Shown piece after piece: positions 43,307-56,166 of a stretch of 64,000 nt of DNA. Both the position numbers and the translations under genes were made by a program. The notes beneath the pieces are model-generated. The model worked only from the letters and a program-made list of their open reading frames with translations, made no database searches and was not told the DNA's origin. Position 1 is the stretch's first letter. Each line of letters opens with the position of its first letter. This DNA is from Agrococcus terreus. GTDB lineage: Bacteria; Actinomycetota; Actinomycetes; Actinomycetales; Microbacteriaceae. The stretch is taken from positions 1,240,001 to 1,304,000 of the forward strand of contig NZ_BMLM01000001.1 in the NCBI RefSeq assembly GCF_014645235.1. The letters are read 5' to 3'.

Positions 43307-45850
43307 GTGAGAGCGATCCGCAAGTTCACCGTCCGAACCTCGCTGCCTGCCCCGCTGGCCCGGCTCGACGCCATCGCGTCGAACCTGCGCTGGTCGTGGC
43401 ACGAGCCGACGCGCGACCTCTTCCGGGAGATCTCCCTCGAGGGCTGGCGCGCGACGGGCCACGATCCCGTCCAGCTGCTCGGCAGGGTCGGCCCCGAGCG
43501 GCTCGCCGAGCTCGCCGACGACGAGGCGTTCGTCGCGCGCGTCGATGCGCTCGCCGACGACCTCGACGACTACCTGTCGCAAGCGCGCTGGTACCAGTCG
43601 GTCGAGGGCGCGCCCGAGTCGATCGCGTACTTCTCTCCCGAGTTCGGCATCACGAGCGCGCTGCCGCAGTACTCCGGCGGCCTCGGCATCCTCGCCGGCG
43701 ACCACCTGAAGGCCGCGAGCGACCTCGGCGTGCCCATCGTCGGCGTCGGGCTCTTCTACCAGGCGGGATACTTCCGCCAGGCGATCTCCCGCGAGGGCTG
43801 GCAGCAGGAGTCGTACCCGGTGCTCGACCCGGACGGCCTGCCGCTCACGATCCTACGCGAGGAGGACGGGCGCCACGCCACGGTCTCGCTCGCGCTGCCC
43901 GGCGGCCGCGAGCTGCACGCGCGCATCTGGCAGGCGACGATCGGCCGCGTGCCGCTGCTGCTGCTCGACACGAACATCCACGAGAACGACGACGACCTGC
44001 GCGGCGTCGCCGACCGCCTGTACGGCGGCACGGGGGAGCACCGCCTCCAGCAGGAGCTGCTGCTCGGCATCGGCGGCGTGCGCGCGCTCGCCAAGCGGGC
44101 CGAGCTCACCGGGGCGCCGGTGCCGCCCGTCTTCCACTCCAACGAGGGCCACGCCGGCTTCCTCGGCATCGAGCGGATCTCGCAGCTCATCGGCGAGGGG
44201 CTCTCGTTCGACGAGGCCCTACGGGTCGTGCGCGCGGGCACGGTGTTCACCACCCACACACCCGTGCCTGCCGGCATCGACCGCTTCGACGTCGAGCTCG
44301 TGCGCCGCCACCTCACGCACGAGCTCGTGCCGGGCGTCGACGTGGGCCGCGTGCTCGAGCTCGGCCGCGAGGACGACCCCGCCATCTTCAACATGGCGCA
44401 GCTCGGCTTCTCGATCGCGCAGCGCGCGAACGGCGTCTCGAAGCTCCACGGCGCGGTGAGCCGCTCGATGTTCCAGTCGCGCTGGCCGGGCTTCGACGTG
44501 GAGGAGGTGCCCATCACCTCCGTGACGAACGGCGTGCACGCGCCCACCTGGACGTCGCCGACCCTCAAGCGCCTCGCCGAGCGCGAGCTCGGCACGCAGG
44601 ACACGACGCGCTGCGACTGGGCGTCCGAGACCGTCTCCGACGAGACGATCTGGGCCGCGCGGCGCGAGATGCGCGAGCACCTCGTGGCGGAGGCGCGCGA
44701 GCGCACGCGCCGCAAGCACGAGCGCAACGAGGGCGTGGCGCCCTCGTGGGTCGACGAGCTGCTCGACCCCGAGGTGCTCACGATCGGCTTCGCGCGCCGC
44801 GTGCCGACGTACAAGCGCCTCACCCTCATGCTCCACGACCGCGACCGCCTGCGGGCGATCCTCACGGACCCGGAGCGGCCGGTGCAGCTGGTCATCGCCG
44901 GCAAGTCGCACCCGGCCGACGAGGCGGGCAAGGCGCTCATCCAGGAGCTCGTGCGCTTCTCGCAGGAGCCGGAGGTCCGCGGTCGGCTCGTGTTCCTCGA
45001 GAACTACGACATCTCGATGGCGAAGTCGCTCTACCCGGGCTGCGACGTCTGGCTCAACAACCCCCTCCGCCCGCTCGAGGCGTGCGGCACGAGCGGCATG
45101 AAGGCGGCGCTCAACGGCTCGCTCAACCTGTCGATCCTCGATGGCTGGTGGGAGGAGTACTACGACGGCCAGAACGGCTGGGCGATCCCCTCGGCGCACG
45201 AGCACATGGACGCCGCCGAGCGCGACGCGTTCGAGGCGAACGCGCTGTACGAGCTCATCGAGCGGCAGGTCGCGCCGCGCTTCTACGAGCGCGACGAGCG
45301 CGGGCTGCCGACGGCGTGGATCGCGTCGATCCGGCACACGCTCGGCACGCTGAGCCCCGAGCTCTCGGCCGAGCGCATGCTCGCGGAGTACGTGACGCGC
45401 CTCTACGCGCCCGCGGCGGCGGCGGTCACGGCGGCCGCGGCGGACGACCGCGCCCCGGCGCGCGCCTTCGCCGCCTGGACGGGGCGCGTGCGCGACGGCT
45501 TCGGCGGCGTCGAGGTGCGCCACGTCGAGGTGCACGGCGTCGACGTGCCACCCGTCGTGGGCGACACGGTGCGCGTGCGCTCCTACGTAGCGCTCGGCGC
45601 GCTCGACCCGCGGGACGTGCGGGTCGAGGTCGTCGCCGGCGCCGTCTCGGAGGAGGGCGAGCTGCGCGGCACGCGCACCTACCCGCTCGCGCCGTCCGGC
45701 GCCGCGCCCGACGACGGCACGACCGCCTTCGAGGCCGACATCGCCGTGCCCCGCGCGGGCACCTTCGGCTACACGGTCCGCGTCGTGCCGACGCATCCGA
45801 TGCTCGCCTCCCACGCCGAGCTCGGCCTCGTGGCGTATGCCCGCGCCTAG
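43307..45850 (+). CDS. glgP: Alpha-glucan phosphorylase
   Basis: An 847-residue glycogen/starch phosphorylase of the TIGR02094 type, releasing glucose-1-phosphate. It begins with the family's helical domain (LARLDAIASNLRWSWHEP), then YFSPEFGI and ALPQYSGGLGILAGDHLK. The PLP lysine lies in GTSGMKAALNGSLNLSILDGWW (in part). Divergent from glgE, with TAGGCT (43294-43299) 7 bp before the GTG start (leaderless), so synthesis and breakdown genes share a short intergenic region. Confidence 0.95.
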   Translation: MRAIRKFTVRTSLPAPLARLDAIASNLRWSWHEPTRDLFREISLEGWRATGHDPVQLLGRVGPERLAELADDEAFVARVDALADDLDDYLSQARWYQSVEGAPESIAYFSPEFGITSALPQYSGGLGILAGDHLKAASDLGVPIVGVGLFYQAGYFRQAISREGWQQESYPVLDPDGLPLTILREEDGRHATVSLALPGGRELHARIWQATIGRVPLLLLDTNIHENDDDLRGVADRLYGGTGEHRLQQELLLGIGGVRALAKRAELTGAPVPPVFHSNEGHAGFLGIERISQLIGEGLSFDEALRVVRAGTVFTTHTPVPAGIDRFDVELVRRHLTHELVPGVDVGRVLELGREDDPAIFNMAQLGFSIAQRANGVSKLHGAVSRSMFQSRWPGFDVEEVPITSVTNGVHAPTWTSPTLKRLAERELGTQDTTRCDWASETVSDETIWAARREMREHLVAEARERTRRKHERNEGVAPSWVDELLDPEVLTIGFARRVPTYKRLTLMLHDRDRLRAILTDPERPVQLVIAGKSHPADEAGKALIQELVRFSQEPEVRGRLVFLENYDISMAKSLYPGCDVWLNNPLRPLEACGTSGMKAALNGSLNLSILDGWWEEYYDGQNGWAIPSAHEHMDAAERDAFEANALYELIERQVAPRFYERDERGLPTAWIASIRHTLGTLSPELSAERMLAEYVTRLYAPAAAAVTAAAADDRAPARAFAAWTGRVRDGFGGVEVRHVEVHGVDVPPVVGDTVRVRSYVALGALDPRDVRVEVVAGAVSEEGELRGTRTYPLAPSGAAPDDGTTAFEADIAVPRAGTFGYTVRVVPTHPMLASHAELGLVAYARA

Positions 45851-45863
45851 CGCTCGCTGAGGC

Positions 45864-48005
45864 TCACCGCTCCGAGCCCGCCGGCGGCGACGGCGGCGTC
45901 CGCACGACGCTGACCGTCGCCTCCGGCGCGCCCGCCGCGGGCATGCCGTGCACCGCGTAGACGCGCAGGCTCATCGCCGGCACCTGGATGCGCGCGCCGG
46001 GCGCGATGCGCTCGTGCGGGTGCTCGTCGTCGGCGGAGTCCCACAGCAGCTCGAGCTCGGTCGCGCCGTCGGGCACGGGGGTGGTGACGAGGGCGTCGCG
46101 CGGCGAGCCGTGCACGACGACGAGCACGCGCGAGTAGCCCTCCTCGACGGGCGTCGACTCGGCGACCATCTGCATCGTGCGGTCGCGGGAGTGGTCCCAG
46201 TCGTCGATCGTCATGCGCTCGCCCTGCGCGTTCCACCAGTCGAGGCGGCTCGATCCCGCCACCCGCTGGCCGGTGCGGCCGTACTCGAGCGGGCGCAGCG
46301 CGGGGTGCTCGCGGCGCAGCCGCAGCAGCCGCCGCGTCTGCACGAGGAACGCCTCCTGCCACGGCTTGCGGTGCCAGGGCATCCACGTGAGCGCCGAGTC
46401 CTGGCAGTAGGCGTTGTTGTTGCCGCGCTGCGTGCGGCCGAACTCGTCGCCCATCGTCAGCATCGGCGTGCCGGCCGAGACGAGCAGCGTGCCGAGCAGG
46501 TTGCGCATGGAGCGGCGGCGCTCGCGCTGGATCTCCGGGTCGTCGGTGCGGCCCTCGACGCCGTGGTTCCAGGATCGGTTGTCGTCGGCGCCGTCGCGGT
46601 TGTCCTCGCCGTTCGCCTCGTTGTGCTTGCGGTCGTAGCGCACGAGGTCGGTGAGCGTGAAGCCGTCGTGGGCGGTGATGAGGTTGACGCTCGCGAGCGG
46701 CCCGCGCTCGGCGGCGATGAGCCCCTCGGAGCCCGAGAGCGCGTGCGCGAGCGGGCCGACGCCCGTCGAGCCCTCGCCGCCGTGGCGGAACGCGCGGGCG
46801 TCGCTGAGCCAGAACTGCCGCACGGTGTCGCGGTAGCGGTCGTTCCACTCCCCGAAGCCGGCGGGGAAGCGGCCGGTCTGCCAGCCGTCGGGGCCGACGT
46901 CCCAGGGCTCGGCGATCATCGTGGCGCCCTGGAGCTCGGGGTCGTCGAGGATGCGGCGCAGCAGCGGGTGCTGCGGGTCGAAGCGGAGGTCGGCGCCGCG
47001 GCCGAGCACGGGCGCGAGGTCGAAGCGGAAGCCGTCGACCTGCATCTCGCGGTGCCAGTACCGGAGCGAGTCGACGACGAGGTCCTGCGCGGCGGGCAGC
47101 GCGTAGTCGATCGTGTTGCCGCACCCGGTGCAGTCGATCATCCGGCCCTCGTCGTCCTGCCGGTAGTACGAGGCGTCGTCGATGAGGCGGAGGCTCGAGG
47201 GCGGGCCGCCGCGGCCCTCCTCGGCGGTGTGGTTGTAGACGACGTCGAGCAGCACCTGGATGCCCGCCTCGTGGAGCAGCCGCACCATGCCCTTGAACTC
47301 GCGGAGCACGCCGCCCGTGCCGTCGAACTGCGCGCGGCGCGACGCGTAGGCGCTGTGGGGCGCGAAGAAGCTCAGGGTGTTGTAGCCCCAGTGGTTCACG
47401 CGGCCCTGGTGGATGAGCCGCTGCTCCGAGACGAACAGGTGCACGGGCAGCAGCTGCACGGCGGTGACGCCGAGCTCGCGCAGGTAGTCGATGGTGGCCG
47501 GATGCGCGAGCCCCGCGTAGGTGCCGCGCAGCTCGGCGGGCATGTGCGGGCTGAGCTTCGTGAGGCCCTTCACGTGCGCCTCGTAGATCACCTGGCGCGA
47601 CGGCGGGACGACCGGCTGCTGCACGCCGCCCCAGTCGAAGGCGTGGTCGACGACGGTGGCGCGGTGCTGCCCGTGCGGGGTGCGGACGACGCCGTGCGCG
47701 TGCGGCGGCAGGGCGTTGCGGTGCCAGTCGAAGGAGTGGCGCGGCCCCTGGGGTCCGTCGACGCCGACGGCGTACGGCGTGCCGGTGCGCAGCAGCTCGC
47801 TGTCGATCGTGAAGACCTCGCCGATCCGCTCCATCGGCACGGCCTCGAGCAGCCAGTCGGGATCGTGCGGGTCGAAGACGCGCAGCTCCATGCGGGTCGC
47901 GTGGCGCGACCAGACCGTCAGCCGGTGCCCGTGCTCGGTCGGCTCGATGCCGGGCCGGGGAACGGAGACCTGCGAGGAGGCCTGCGCGGGCTCGGTCGGT
48001 GGCAC
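45864..48005 (-). CDS. glgX: Glycogen debranching enzyme (isoamylase type)
   Basis: A 713-residue GH13_11 debranching enzyme cutting alpha-1,6 links. The N-terminal CBM48 domain is residues ~15-150. The catalytic motifs are DVVYNHTAEE, GFRFDLAPVLGR (nucleophile) and MIAEPWDVG (acid/base), with the family NNNAYCQDSALTWMPW segment. GTG 48005 is supported by TACCCT (complement of 48012-48017) 6 bp upstream. Convergent with glgP, with which it would degrade glycogen. Confidence 0.94.
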   Translation of the reverse strand: MPPTEPAQASSQVSVPRPGIEPTEHGHRLTVWSRHATRMELRVFDPHDPDWLLEAVPMERIGEVFTIDSELLRTGTPYAVGVDGPQGPRHSFDWHRNALPPHAHGVVRTPHGQHRATVVDHAFDWGGVQQPVVPPSRQVIYEAHVKGLTKLSPHMPAELRGTYAGLAHPATIDYLRELGVTAVQLLPVHLFVSEQRLIHQGRVNHWGYNTLSFFAPHSAYASRRAQFDGTGGVLREFKGMVRLLHEAGIQVLLDVVYNHTAEEGRGGPPSSLRLIDDASYYRQDDEGRMIDCTGCGNTIDYALPAAQDLVVDSLRYWHREMQVDGFRFDLAPVLGRGADLRFDPQHPLLRRILDDPELQGATMIAEPWDVGPDGWQTGRFPAGFGEWNDRYRDTVRQFWLSDARAFRHGGEGSTGVGPLAHALSGSEGLIAAERGPLASVNLITAHDGFTLTDLVRYDRKHNEANGEDNRDGADDNRSWNHGVEGRTDDPEIQRERRRSMRNLLGTLLVSAGTPMLTMGDEFGRTQRGNNNAYCQDSALTWMPWHRKPWQEAFLVQTRRLLRLRREHPALRPLEYGRTGQRVAGSSRLDWWNAQGERMTIDDWDHSRDRTMQMVAESTPVEEGYSRVLVVVHGSPRDALVTTPVPDGATELELLWDSADDEHPHERIAPGARIQVPAMSLRVYAVHGMPAAGAPEATVSVVRTPPSPPAGSER

Positions 48006-48010
48006 CGCTC

Positions 48011-48017
48011 TAGGGTA
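48011..48017. promoter_or_regulatory. Overlapping divergent -10 boxes
   Basis: TAGGGTA reads TAGGGT on the plus strand (6 bp before the desulfurase GTG) and TACCCT on the minus strand (6 bp before the glgX GTG). The same 7 bp thus serve as -10 for two leaderless divergent genes only 17 bp apart. Confidence 0.55.
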
Positions 48018-48022
48018 AGGGG

Positions 48023-49159
48023 GTGCGGCTGTTCGACCATGCGGCGGCGACACCCATGCGCGTGTCGGTCCGCGAGGCGCTCGCGGCTGCGGAGCCCCTC
48101 GCCAACCCCGCCTCCACCCACCGCGCCGGCCAGCGCGCCCGCGCCGTGCTGGAGGACGCGCGCGAGCGGATCGCGGCGGCGCTCGGCGCCCATCCCACCG
48201 AGGTGGTCCTCACCTCCGGCGGCACGGAGTCGATCAACCTCGCGCTCAAGGGCACGTGGTGGGCCTCGGGCCGCGCGGGGGAGCGCGGCGCGCTCGTCGT
48301 GCCGGTCGCCGAGCACCACGCGACGCTCGACGCGGTCGAGTGGCTCGAGCGCGAGGGCGCCGAGGTGCGCTGGATCGGGGTCGACGCGCACGCCGTGACG
48401 GATGCCGCGGCGCTCGCGGCGGCGCTGCCGGGGGCGGCGCTCGCGACGATGCTCGTGGCGAGCAACGAGCTGGGATCGATGCAGCCCGTCGACGAGGTCG
48501 CCGAGGCGACGCTCGCGGCGGGCGTGCCGCTGCACCTCGACGCGGTGGGCGCGGTGGGCCGGGTACCGATCCGCTTCGCCGAGACCGGGGCGGCGCTGCT
48601 GAGCGTCGGCGGCCACAAGGTCGGCGGCCCGCACGGCGCGGGCGCGCTCCTCGTGCGGCGCGACGCGCGCCTCGAGGCGCTCCACCACGGCGGCGGCCAG
48701 CAGCGCGGGCTGCGCTCGGGCACGCAGGACGCGCTCGGCGCCTCGCTGCTCGCGCTGGCGCTCGAGGAGGCCGTCGCGGAGCTCGACGCCGAGGCCGAGC
48801 GCCTGCGCGCCCTGACCGACCGCATCCTCGACGCCGTGGCGGGCCTGGCGGGCGTGCGCATCCTCGCCGCCGACGACCGGCTGCCGCACATCGCGCACCT
48901 CGTCGTCGAGGGGGAGGGCGGCAGGCCGGCCCAGGGCGAGGCGCTGCAGTTCCTGCTCGACGAGGCGGGGTTCGCCGTCTCGAACGGCTCCGCGTGCTCG
49001 GCGGGCGTCGCGCGCGAGTCGCACGTCGTGCGCGCGTGCGGGCTCGAGGGCGTCGCGCCGCTGCGCCTGTCGCTCGGGCGGACGACCACCGCGGAGGACG
49101 TCGACGCGCTGCTCGCCGCGCTGCCTGCCGCGATCGCCCGGACGCGCGCCCTCGCCTAG
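48023..49159 (+). CDS. Cysteine desulfurase (class V aminotransferase)
   Basis: A 378-residue IscS/NifS-like PLP enzyme that mobilises sulfur from cysteine, probably for MnmA and Fe-S assembly. Seen are FDHAAATPM, TSGGTESINLAL, the PLP lysine in SVGGHKVGGPHG and the catalytic Cys in SNGSACSAG. The PLP-contacting D-A-x-Q motif reads DAVG, so the usual Gln is Gly. mnmA lies 1.5 kb downstream, a common pairing. The GTG start is leaderless. Confidence 0.9.
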   Translation: MRLFDHAAATPMRVSVREALAAAEPLANPASTHRAGQRARAVLEDARERIAAALGAHPTEVVLTSGGTESINLALKGTWWASGRAGERGALVVPVAEHHATLDAVEWLEREGAEVRWIGVDAHAVTDAAALAAALPGAALATMLVASNELGSMQPVDEVAEATLAAGVPLHLDAVGAVGRVPIRFAETGAALLSVGGHKVGGPHGAGALLVRRDARLEALHHGGGQQRGLRSGTQDALGASLLALALEEAVAELDAEAERLRALTDRILDAVAGLAGVRILAADDRLPHIAHLVVEGEGGRPAQGEALQFLLDEAGFAVSNGSACSAGVARESHVVRACGLEGVAPLRLSLGRTTTAEDVDALLAALPAAIARTRALA

Positions 49160-49731
49160 CGCCGGCCGCGGCCCAGCAGCGCCCGCCGCTCGAGCACCGC
49201 GGCGGCTGCGAGCGCGCCGAGCACGTCGGCGACGAGGTCGCTCAGCGTGTCCTCGTAGCCGACGCCGATGCCCGCGTCGATGCCCACGTGGCCCGCCCAC
49301 TCGCCGAGCTCCCACAGCAGCCCCAGCAGCAGCACCGCGTTCGTGACGTGCAGCACCCGCGCCCACCCGTCGCGGCGCCGATCGCCCTCCTGCAGCATCC
49401 CCGACCGCACGAGCAGGGCGTGGCAGAGGAGCGCGAGCACGACGCCGGAGGCGAGGTGGACGGCGAGGTCGAGCCAGGGGATCGCGTCGTAGAGGTCGAG
49501 CGCCGCGCACCAGGCCGCGCCGACGAGCACCGCCTGCGTGACGATGTCGGGGATCGGCCGCATCCCCGCGAGGCGCACGATCCCCGCGCCGAAGGCAGCG
49601 AGGGCCATCGCCGCGGCCGAGGGGCCGTCCGAGACGACGAGCGCGAGGGGCACCGAGGCGAGCGCGAGCGCTCGAGCGACGTCGCCGGGGCGGAGGCCCC
49701 GCTGCTCGGCGACGATCGAGTGACGGCTCAT
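49156..49731 (-). CDS. Hypothetical polytopic membrane protein
   Basis: A 191-residue protein with about five membrane segments (e.g. VTQAVLVGAAWCAALDL, LAVHLASGVVLALLCHALLV). The block LLWELGEWAGHVGIDAGIGVGYEDTLSDLVAD is, as I recall, typical of the DUF2238-like/YjdF family. It ends in a basic tail. The ATG overlaps the stop of the upstream glycosyltransferase, so they form an operon. Confidence 0.78.
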   Translation of the reverse strand: MSRHSIVAEQRGLRPGDVARALALASVPLALVVSDGPSAAAMALAAFGAGIVRLAGMRPIPDIVTQAVLVGAAWCAALDLYDAIPWLDLAVHLASGVVLALLCHALLVRSGMLQEGDRRRDGWARVLHVTNAVLLLGLLWELGEWAGHVGIDAGIGVGYEDTLSDLVADVLGALAAAAVLERRALLGRGRR

Positions 49732-50564
49732 GCGGCCCTCCTGCCCTCGGGCGCCCGGCCCTCCGGCGGCGGGCCGAGCCGCAGGCGGCGCGCGGCCGCG
49801 CGGTCGGCGAGCCCGTCGCCGGCGCGCCCGCCCAGGCGTCGCGCCCAGCGCTCGCCGGGCCCGCCCTCGACCGCCCAGCCGCGGCGGAAGGTGCGCATCG
49901 CGAGCGCGACCCGCCGCCGCGCGTCGGCGGGCGACCGGAAGATGCGCCCCTCCGCGGCGACCCGCAGCCTCGGGTCGAACCGCACCCGGGCTCGCGGGCC
50001 CAGGGCCATCGCGATCGCGAGGTCGTCGTGCACGTGCGGGTCGGTGCGGTCGAGGCGGTCGGCGAGCGCGTGCCACCGCTCGCGGCGGATCGCCATGTTC
50101 GAGCCCCACAGCGGCACGTTCGCGATCGCGGCGCCCGCGGCGACGAAGGTGCCGGCGGCGTAGGCGGCGCTCGCGACCGCCGACCACGGGGCGGGGAGGT
50201 CGTGGAAGCGCCCGGGGCCCGTGAGCCCGTCGAGCTCGGGGTCGGCGGCGAAGGCGTCGCGGATGCGGGCGACCCAGTCGCGCGGCACGACGGAGTCGGC
50301 GTCGCAGCGCGCGAGCACGTCGCCCGACGCGGCGTCGAAGCCGCGCGCGGCGGCGGCCAGGATGCCCGGCTCGTCCTCGTGCAGCACGGTCACCCCCGCT
50401 GCGCGTGCGACGGCCGCGCTGCCGTCGACGCTGCCGTTGTCGACGACGAGCACCTCGAGCGGCGTCACGGCCTGGGCGGCGAGGCGCGCGAGGCAGCGCT
50501 CGAGCGCAGCGGCGTCGTCGCGCACCGGGATCACGACGCTCACGCTCGGGGCATCCGGTGCCAT
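49728..50564 (-). CDS. Family 2 glycosyltransferase
   Basis: A 278-residue GT-A glycosyltransferase. It has SVSVVIPVRDDAAALERCL, VLVVDNGSVDGSA and the DxD-type RCDADSVVP. No membrane segments are predicted apart from a weakly hydrophobic patch near residues 130-150. It probably transfers a sugar to an envelope lipid or polymer together with the overlapping membrane protein; the acceptor is unknown. Confidence 0.86.
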   Translation of the reverse strand: MAPDAPSVSVVIPVRDDAAALERCLARLAAQAVTPLEVLVVDNGSVDGSAAVARAAGVTVLHEDEPGILAAAARGFDAASGDVLARCDADSVVPRDWVARIRDAFAADPELDGLTGPGRFHDLPAPWSAVASAAYAAGTFVAAGAAIANVPLWGSNMAIRRERWHALADRLDRTDPHVHDDLAIAMALGPRARVRFDPRLRVAAEGRIFRSPADARRRVALAMRTFRRGWAVEGGPGERWARRLGGRAGDGLADRAAARRLRLGPPPEGRAPEGRRAA

Positions 50565-50653
50565 GTCCCCCAGCCTGGCACGCTCGGTAGCCTGGAGGCT
50601 GAGACCTCGGGACGTCCGGGGCGAGCGGCGCGGGCTGAGCGGAGGAGGCGCGC

Positions 50654-51787
50654 ATGAAGGTGCTGGCAGCGATGTCCGGCGGCGTCGACTCCGCCGTCGC
50701 CGCCGCGCGCGCCGTCGACGCGGGCCACGAGGTGGTCGGGGTGCACCTCGCGCTCAGCCGCATGCCCGGCACGCTCCGCATCGGCAGCCGCGGCTGCTGC
50801 ACGGTCGAGGACGCCATGGACGCGCGCCGCGTCGCCGACGCGCTCGGCATCCCGTTCTACGTGTGGGACTTCTCGGAGCGCTTCCACGACGCGGTGGTGC
50901 AGGACTTCGTCGACGAGTACGCCGCCGGCCGCACCCCGAACCCGTGCCTGCGCTGCAACGAGCGCATCAAGTTCGAGGCGCTCCTCGACCGCGCGATCGG
51001 CCTCGGCTTCGACGCGGTCGTCACCGGCCACTACGCGCGCGTCGAGCGCACGCCCGAGGGCCCTGAGCTGCACCGCGCGGCCGACTGGGCCAAGGACCAG
51101 TCGTACGTGCTCGGCGTGCTCACCGCCGCGCAGCTCGAGCACTGCTGGTTCCCGCTCGCCGGCACGCCCTCGAAGGCGGAGGTGCGCGCCGAGGCGGCGG
51201 AGCGCGGCTTCCTGCTGGCGCAGAAGCCCGACAGCCACGACATCTGCTTCATCCCCGACGGCGACACCCGCGGCTTCCTCGCCGAGCGGCTCGGCGCCGA
51301 GCCGGGCGAGGTCGTCGACCGCGACGGCGCGGTCGTCGGCAGCCACGAGGGCGTCCACGGCTACACGGTGGGGCAGCGGCGCGGGCTCGCGCTCGGCGTG
51401 CCCTCGCCCGACGGCCGCCCGCGCTTCGTGCTCGAGGTGAAGCCGTCGACCCGCCAGCTGGTCGTCGGGCCCAAGGAGGCGCTCGCGGTCTCGACGATCG
51501 CCGGCAGCCGCATCTCGCACGCGGGCGCGCCGCATCCGGGCCTCGACGAGGGCCTCGACATCGAGGTGCAGATCCGTGCCCACGCCGACCCCGTGCCCGC
51601 GCGGGCGCGGATGGTCGGCGACGAGCTCGTGGTGGAGGCCGCCGAGCCGCTCCACGGCGTCGCGACCGGGCAGTCGGCCGTGCTCTACCTGGGCGCGCGC
51701 GTGCTCGGCCAGTGCACGATCGACCGGACGGTCTCTGCTGGGACGGTGCCTGCTGAGACGGTGTCGACCGAGGCCGTGACGGCGTAG
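50654..51787 (+). CDS. mnmA: tRNA-specific 2-thiouridylase
   Basis: A 377-residue PP-loop enzyme that thiolates U34 of Lys, Glu and Gln tRNAs. PP-loop SGGVDSAVA is at residues 8-16; catalytic cysteines are C101 (NPCLRC) and C198 (SHDICFI). TAGCCT (50588-50593) and GGAGGAGG precede the ATG. The last ~15 residues form a Thr/Val-rich repeat ([12 protein letters not shown]) beyond the family domain. Sulfur presumably comes from the nearby desulfurase. Confidence 0.95.
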   Translation: MKVLAAMSGGVDSAVAAARAVDAGHEVVGVHLALSRMPGTLRIGSRGCCTVEDAMDARRVADALGIPFYVWDFSERFHDAVVQDFVDEYAAGRTPNPCLRCNERIKFEALLDRAIGLGFDAVVTGHYARVERTPEGPELHRAADWAKDQSYVLGVLTAAQLEHCWFPLAGTPSKAEVRAEAAERGFLLAQKPDSHDICFIPDGDTRGFLAERLGAEPGEVVDRDGAVVGSHEGVHGYTVGQRRGLALGVPSPDGRPRFVLEVKPSTRQLVVGPKEALAVSTIAGSRISHAGAPHPGLDEGLDIEVQIRAHADPVPARARMVGDELVVEAAEPLHGVATGQSAVLYLGARVLGQCTIDRTVSAGTVPAETVSTEAVTA

Positions 51788-51791
51788 GGAT

Positions 51792-51810
51792 CGGTCGCGG
51801 ACCGCGACCG
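51792..51810. terminator. Hairpin between convergent genes
   Basis: CGGTCGCG/CGCGACCG, a perfect 8-bp stem with a 3-nt loop, right after the mnmA stop and before the converging membrane-protein gene. Confidence 0.55.
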
Positions 51811-51811
51811 G

Positions 51812-52330
51812 TCAGTGCCCGCCGTGCTCGTCGACGTCGAGCGTGAGGCCGTGCTCGCCGTGCGGCTGCGCGAGCGATCCCGCGTGCGTGCCGGCGAGGG
51901 CCGGGGTGGCGACGCCCGCGACGACGGTCGCGACCGCGGCGAGCGAGAGCAGCGCGGCGAGGGGGCGGGGCTCTGCGGTGCGCCGCGCGGGGTCGGCGCC
52001 GATGCGGCGGTCGACGAGCAGGGCGACGGCCGCGGCGAGCGCGAGGACCGACTCGGCGAGCATCGGCACGAGCGGCAGGGTGGCCGCGCCCTCGGGCGAG
52101 GCGAGCAGCGCGAGCAGCCAGAGTGCCGTGGGCGCCGCGAGCGGTGCGAGCACCGCGGGGAGCGGCCAGCGCCAGCCTCGGAAGGCGGCGACCATGACCG
52201 CCAGCTGGCCCGCGCCGCTCAGGACGAGCGGCACGGCCAGCCAGGGGACGGCGGCGGCGCCCACCGCGATCGCGATGAGCGCCGCGCCGAGCGCTGCCAC
52301 GGCTCCGCAGAGCCTCGTCAGCGCATCCAT
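51812..52330 (-). CDS. Hypothetical membrane protein, His/Gly-rich C-terminus
   Basis: 172 residues from ATG 52330 with four or five hydrophobic segments. It ends in an extracytoplasmic tail, GTHAGSLAQPHGEHGLTLDVDEHGGH in part, holding several His and acidic residues that could bind metal. No family recognised. Transcribed with the DUF4383 gene 11 bp upstream. Confidence 0.65.
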   Translation of the reverse strand: MDALTRLCGAVAALGAALIAIAVGAAAVPWLAVPLVLSGAGQLAVMVAAFRGWRWPLPAVLAPLAAPTALWLLALLASPEGAATLPLVPMLAESVLALAAAVALLVDRRIGADPARRTAEPRPLAALLSLAAVATVVAGVATPALAGTHAGSLAQPHGEHGLTLDVDEHGGH

Positions 52331-52341
52331 GCCTGGTCCTC

Positions 52342-55659
<3,318 letters not shown>

Positions 55660-55660
<1 letters not shown>

Positions 55661-56166
55661 TGGACGCGATCGGCCTGCTGCGCGAGGCCCACGCGCGGGT
55701 GCCCGAACTCGCCCGCCGCGCCGCCGAGGGGCTGACGCCCGAGCAGCTGGCGTGGGCGCCAGCCGAGGGCGCCAACCCCATCGGCTGGCTCGTGTGGCAC
55801 CTCGCCCGCGGGCAGGACGCGCAGGTCGCCGAGGTCGCGGGCGCGACGCAGGTGTACCTCGAGGGCGACTGGGCGGCGTGCTTCGGCCGCGAGCCCGATC
55901 CCGACGACACCGGCTACGGCCACGGCCCCGAGGACGTCCGCGCTGTGCGCCCGGAGTCGGCGGATGCGCTGCTCGACTACCTCGACGCCGTGCACGCCGC
56001 GACGGCGGCGTGGCTCGGCACGCTCGCGCCGGCCGACCTCGACCGGGTCGTCGACGAGGGCTGGGACCCGCCGGTCACCCTCGGCGCGAGGCTCGTGAGC
56101 ATCGTCGACGACGACGTGCAGCACGCCGGTCAGGCCGCCTACGTCCGCGGGCTGCTGGGCGCGTGA
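55660..56166 (+). CDS. DinB-superfamily protein (DUF664-like)
   Basis: A 168-residue four-helix bundle of the DinB/maleylpyruvate-isomerase superfamily. Motifs: NPIGWLVWHLARGQDAQVAEVAG and the late DDDVQHAGQAAYVRGLL with the metal-ligand His residues. Actinobacterial members often use mycothiol as cofactor; the substrate is unknown. The ATG overlaps the ligA stop (TGATG), and the stop overlaps the next gene. Confidence 0.82.
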
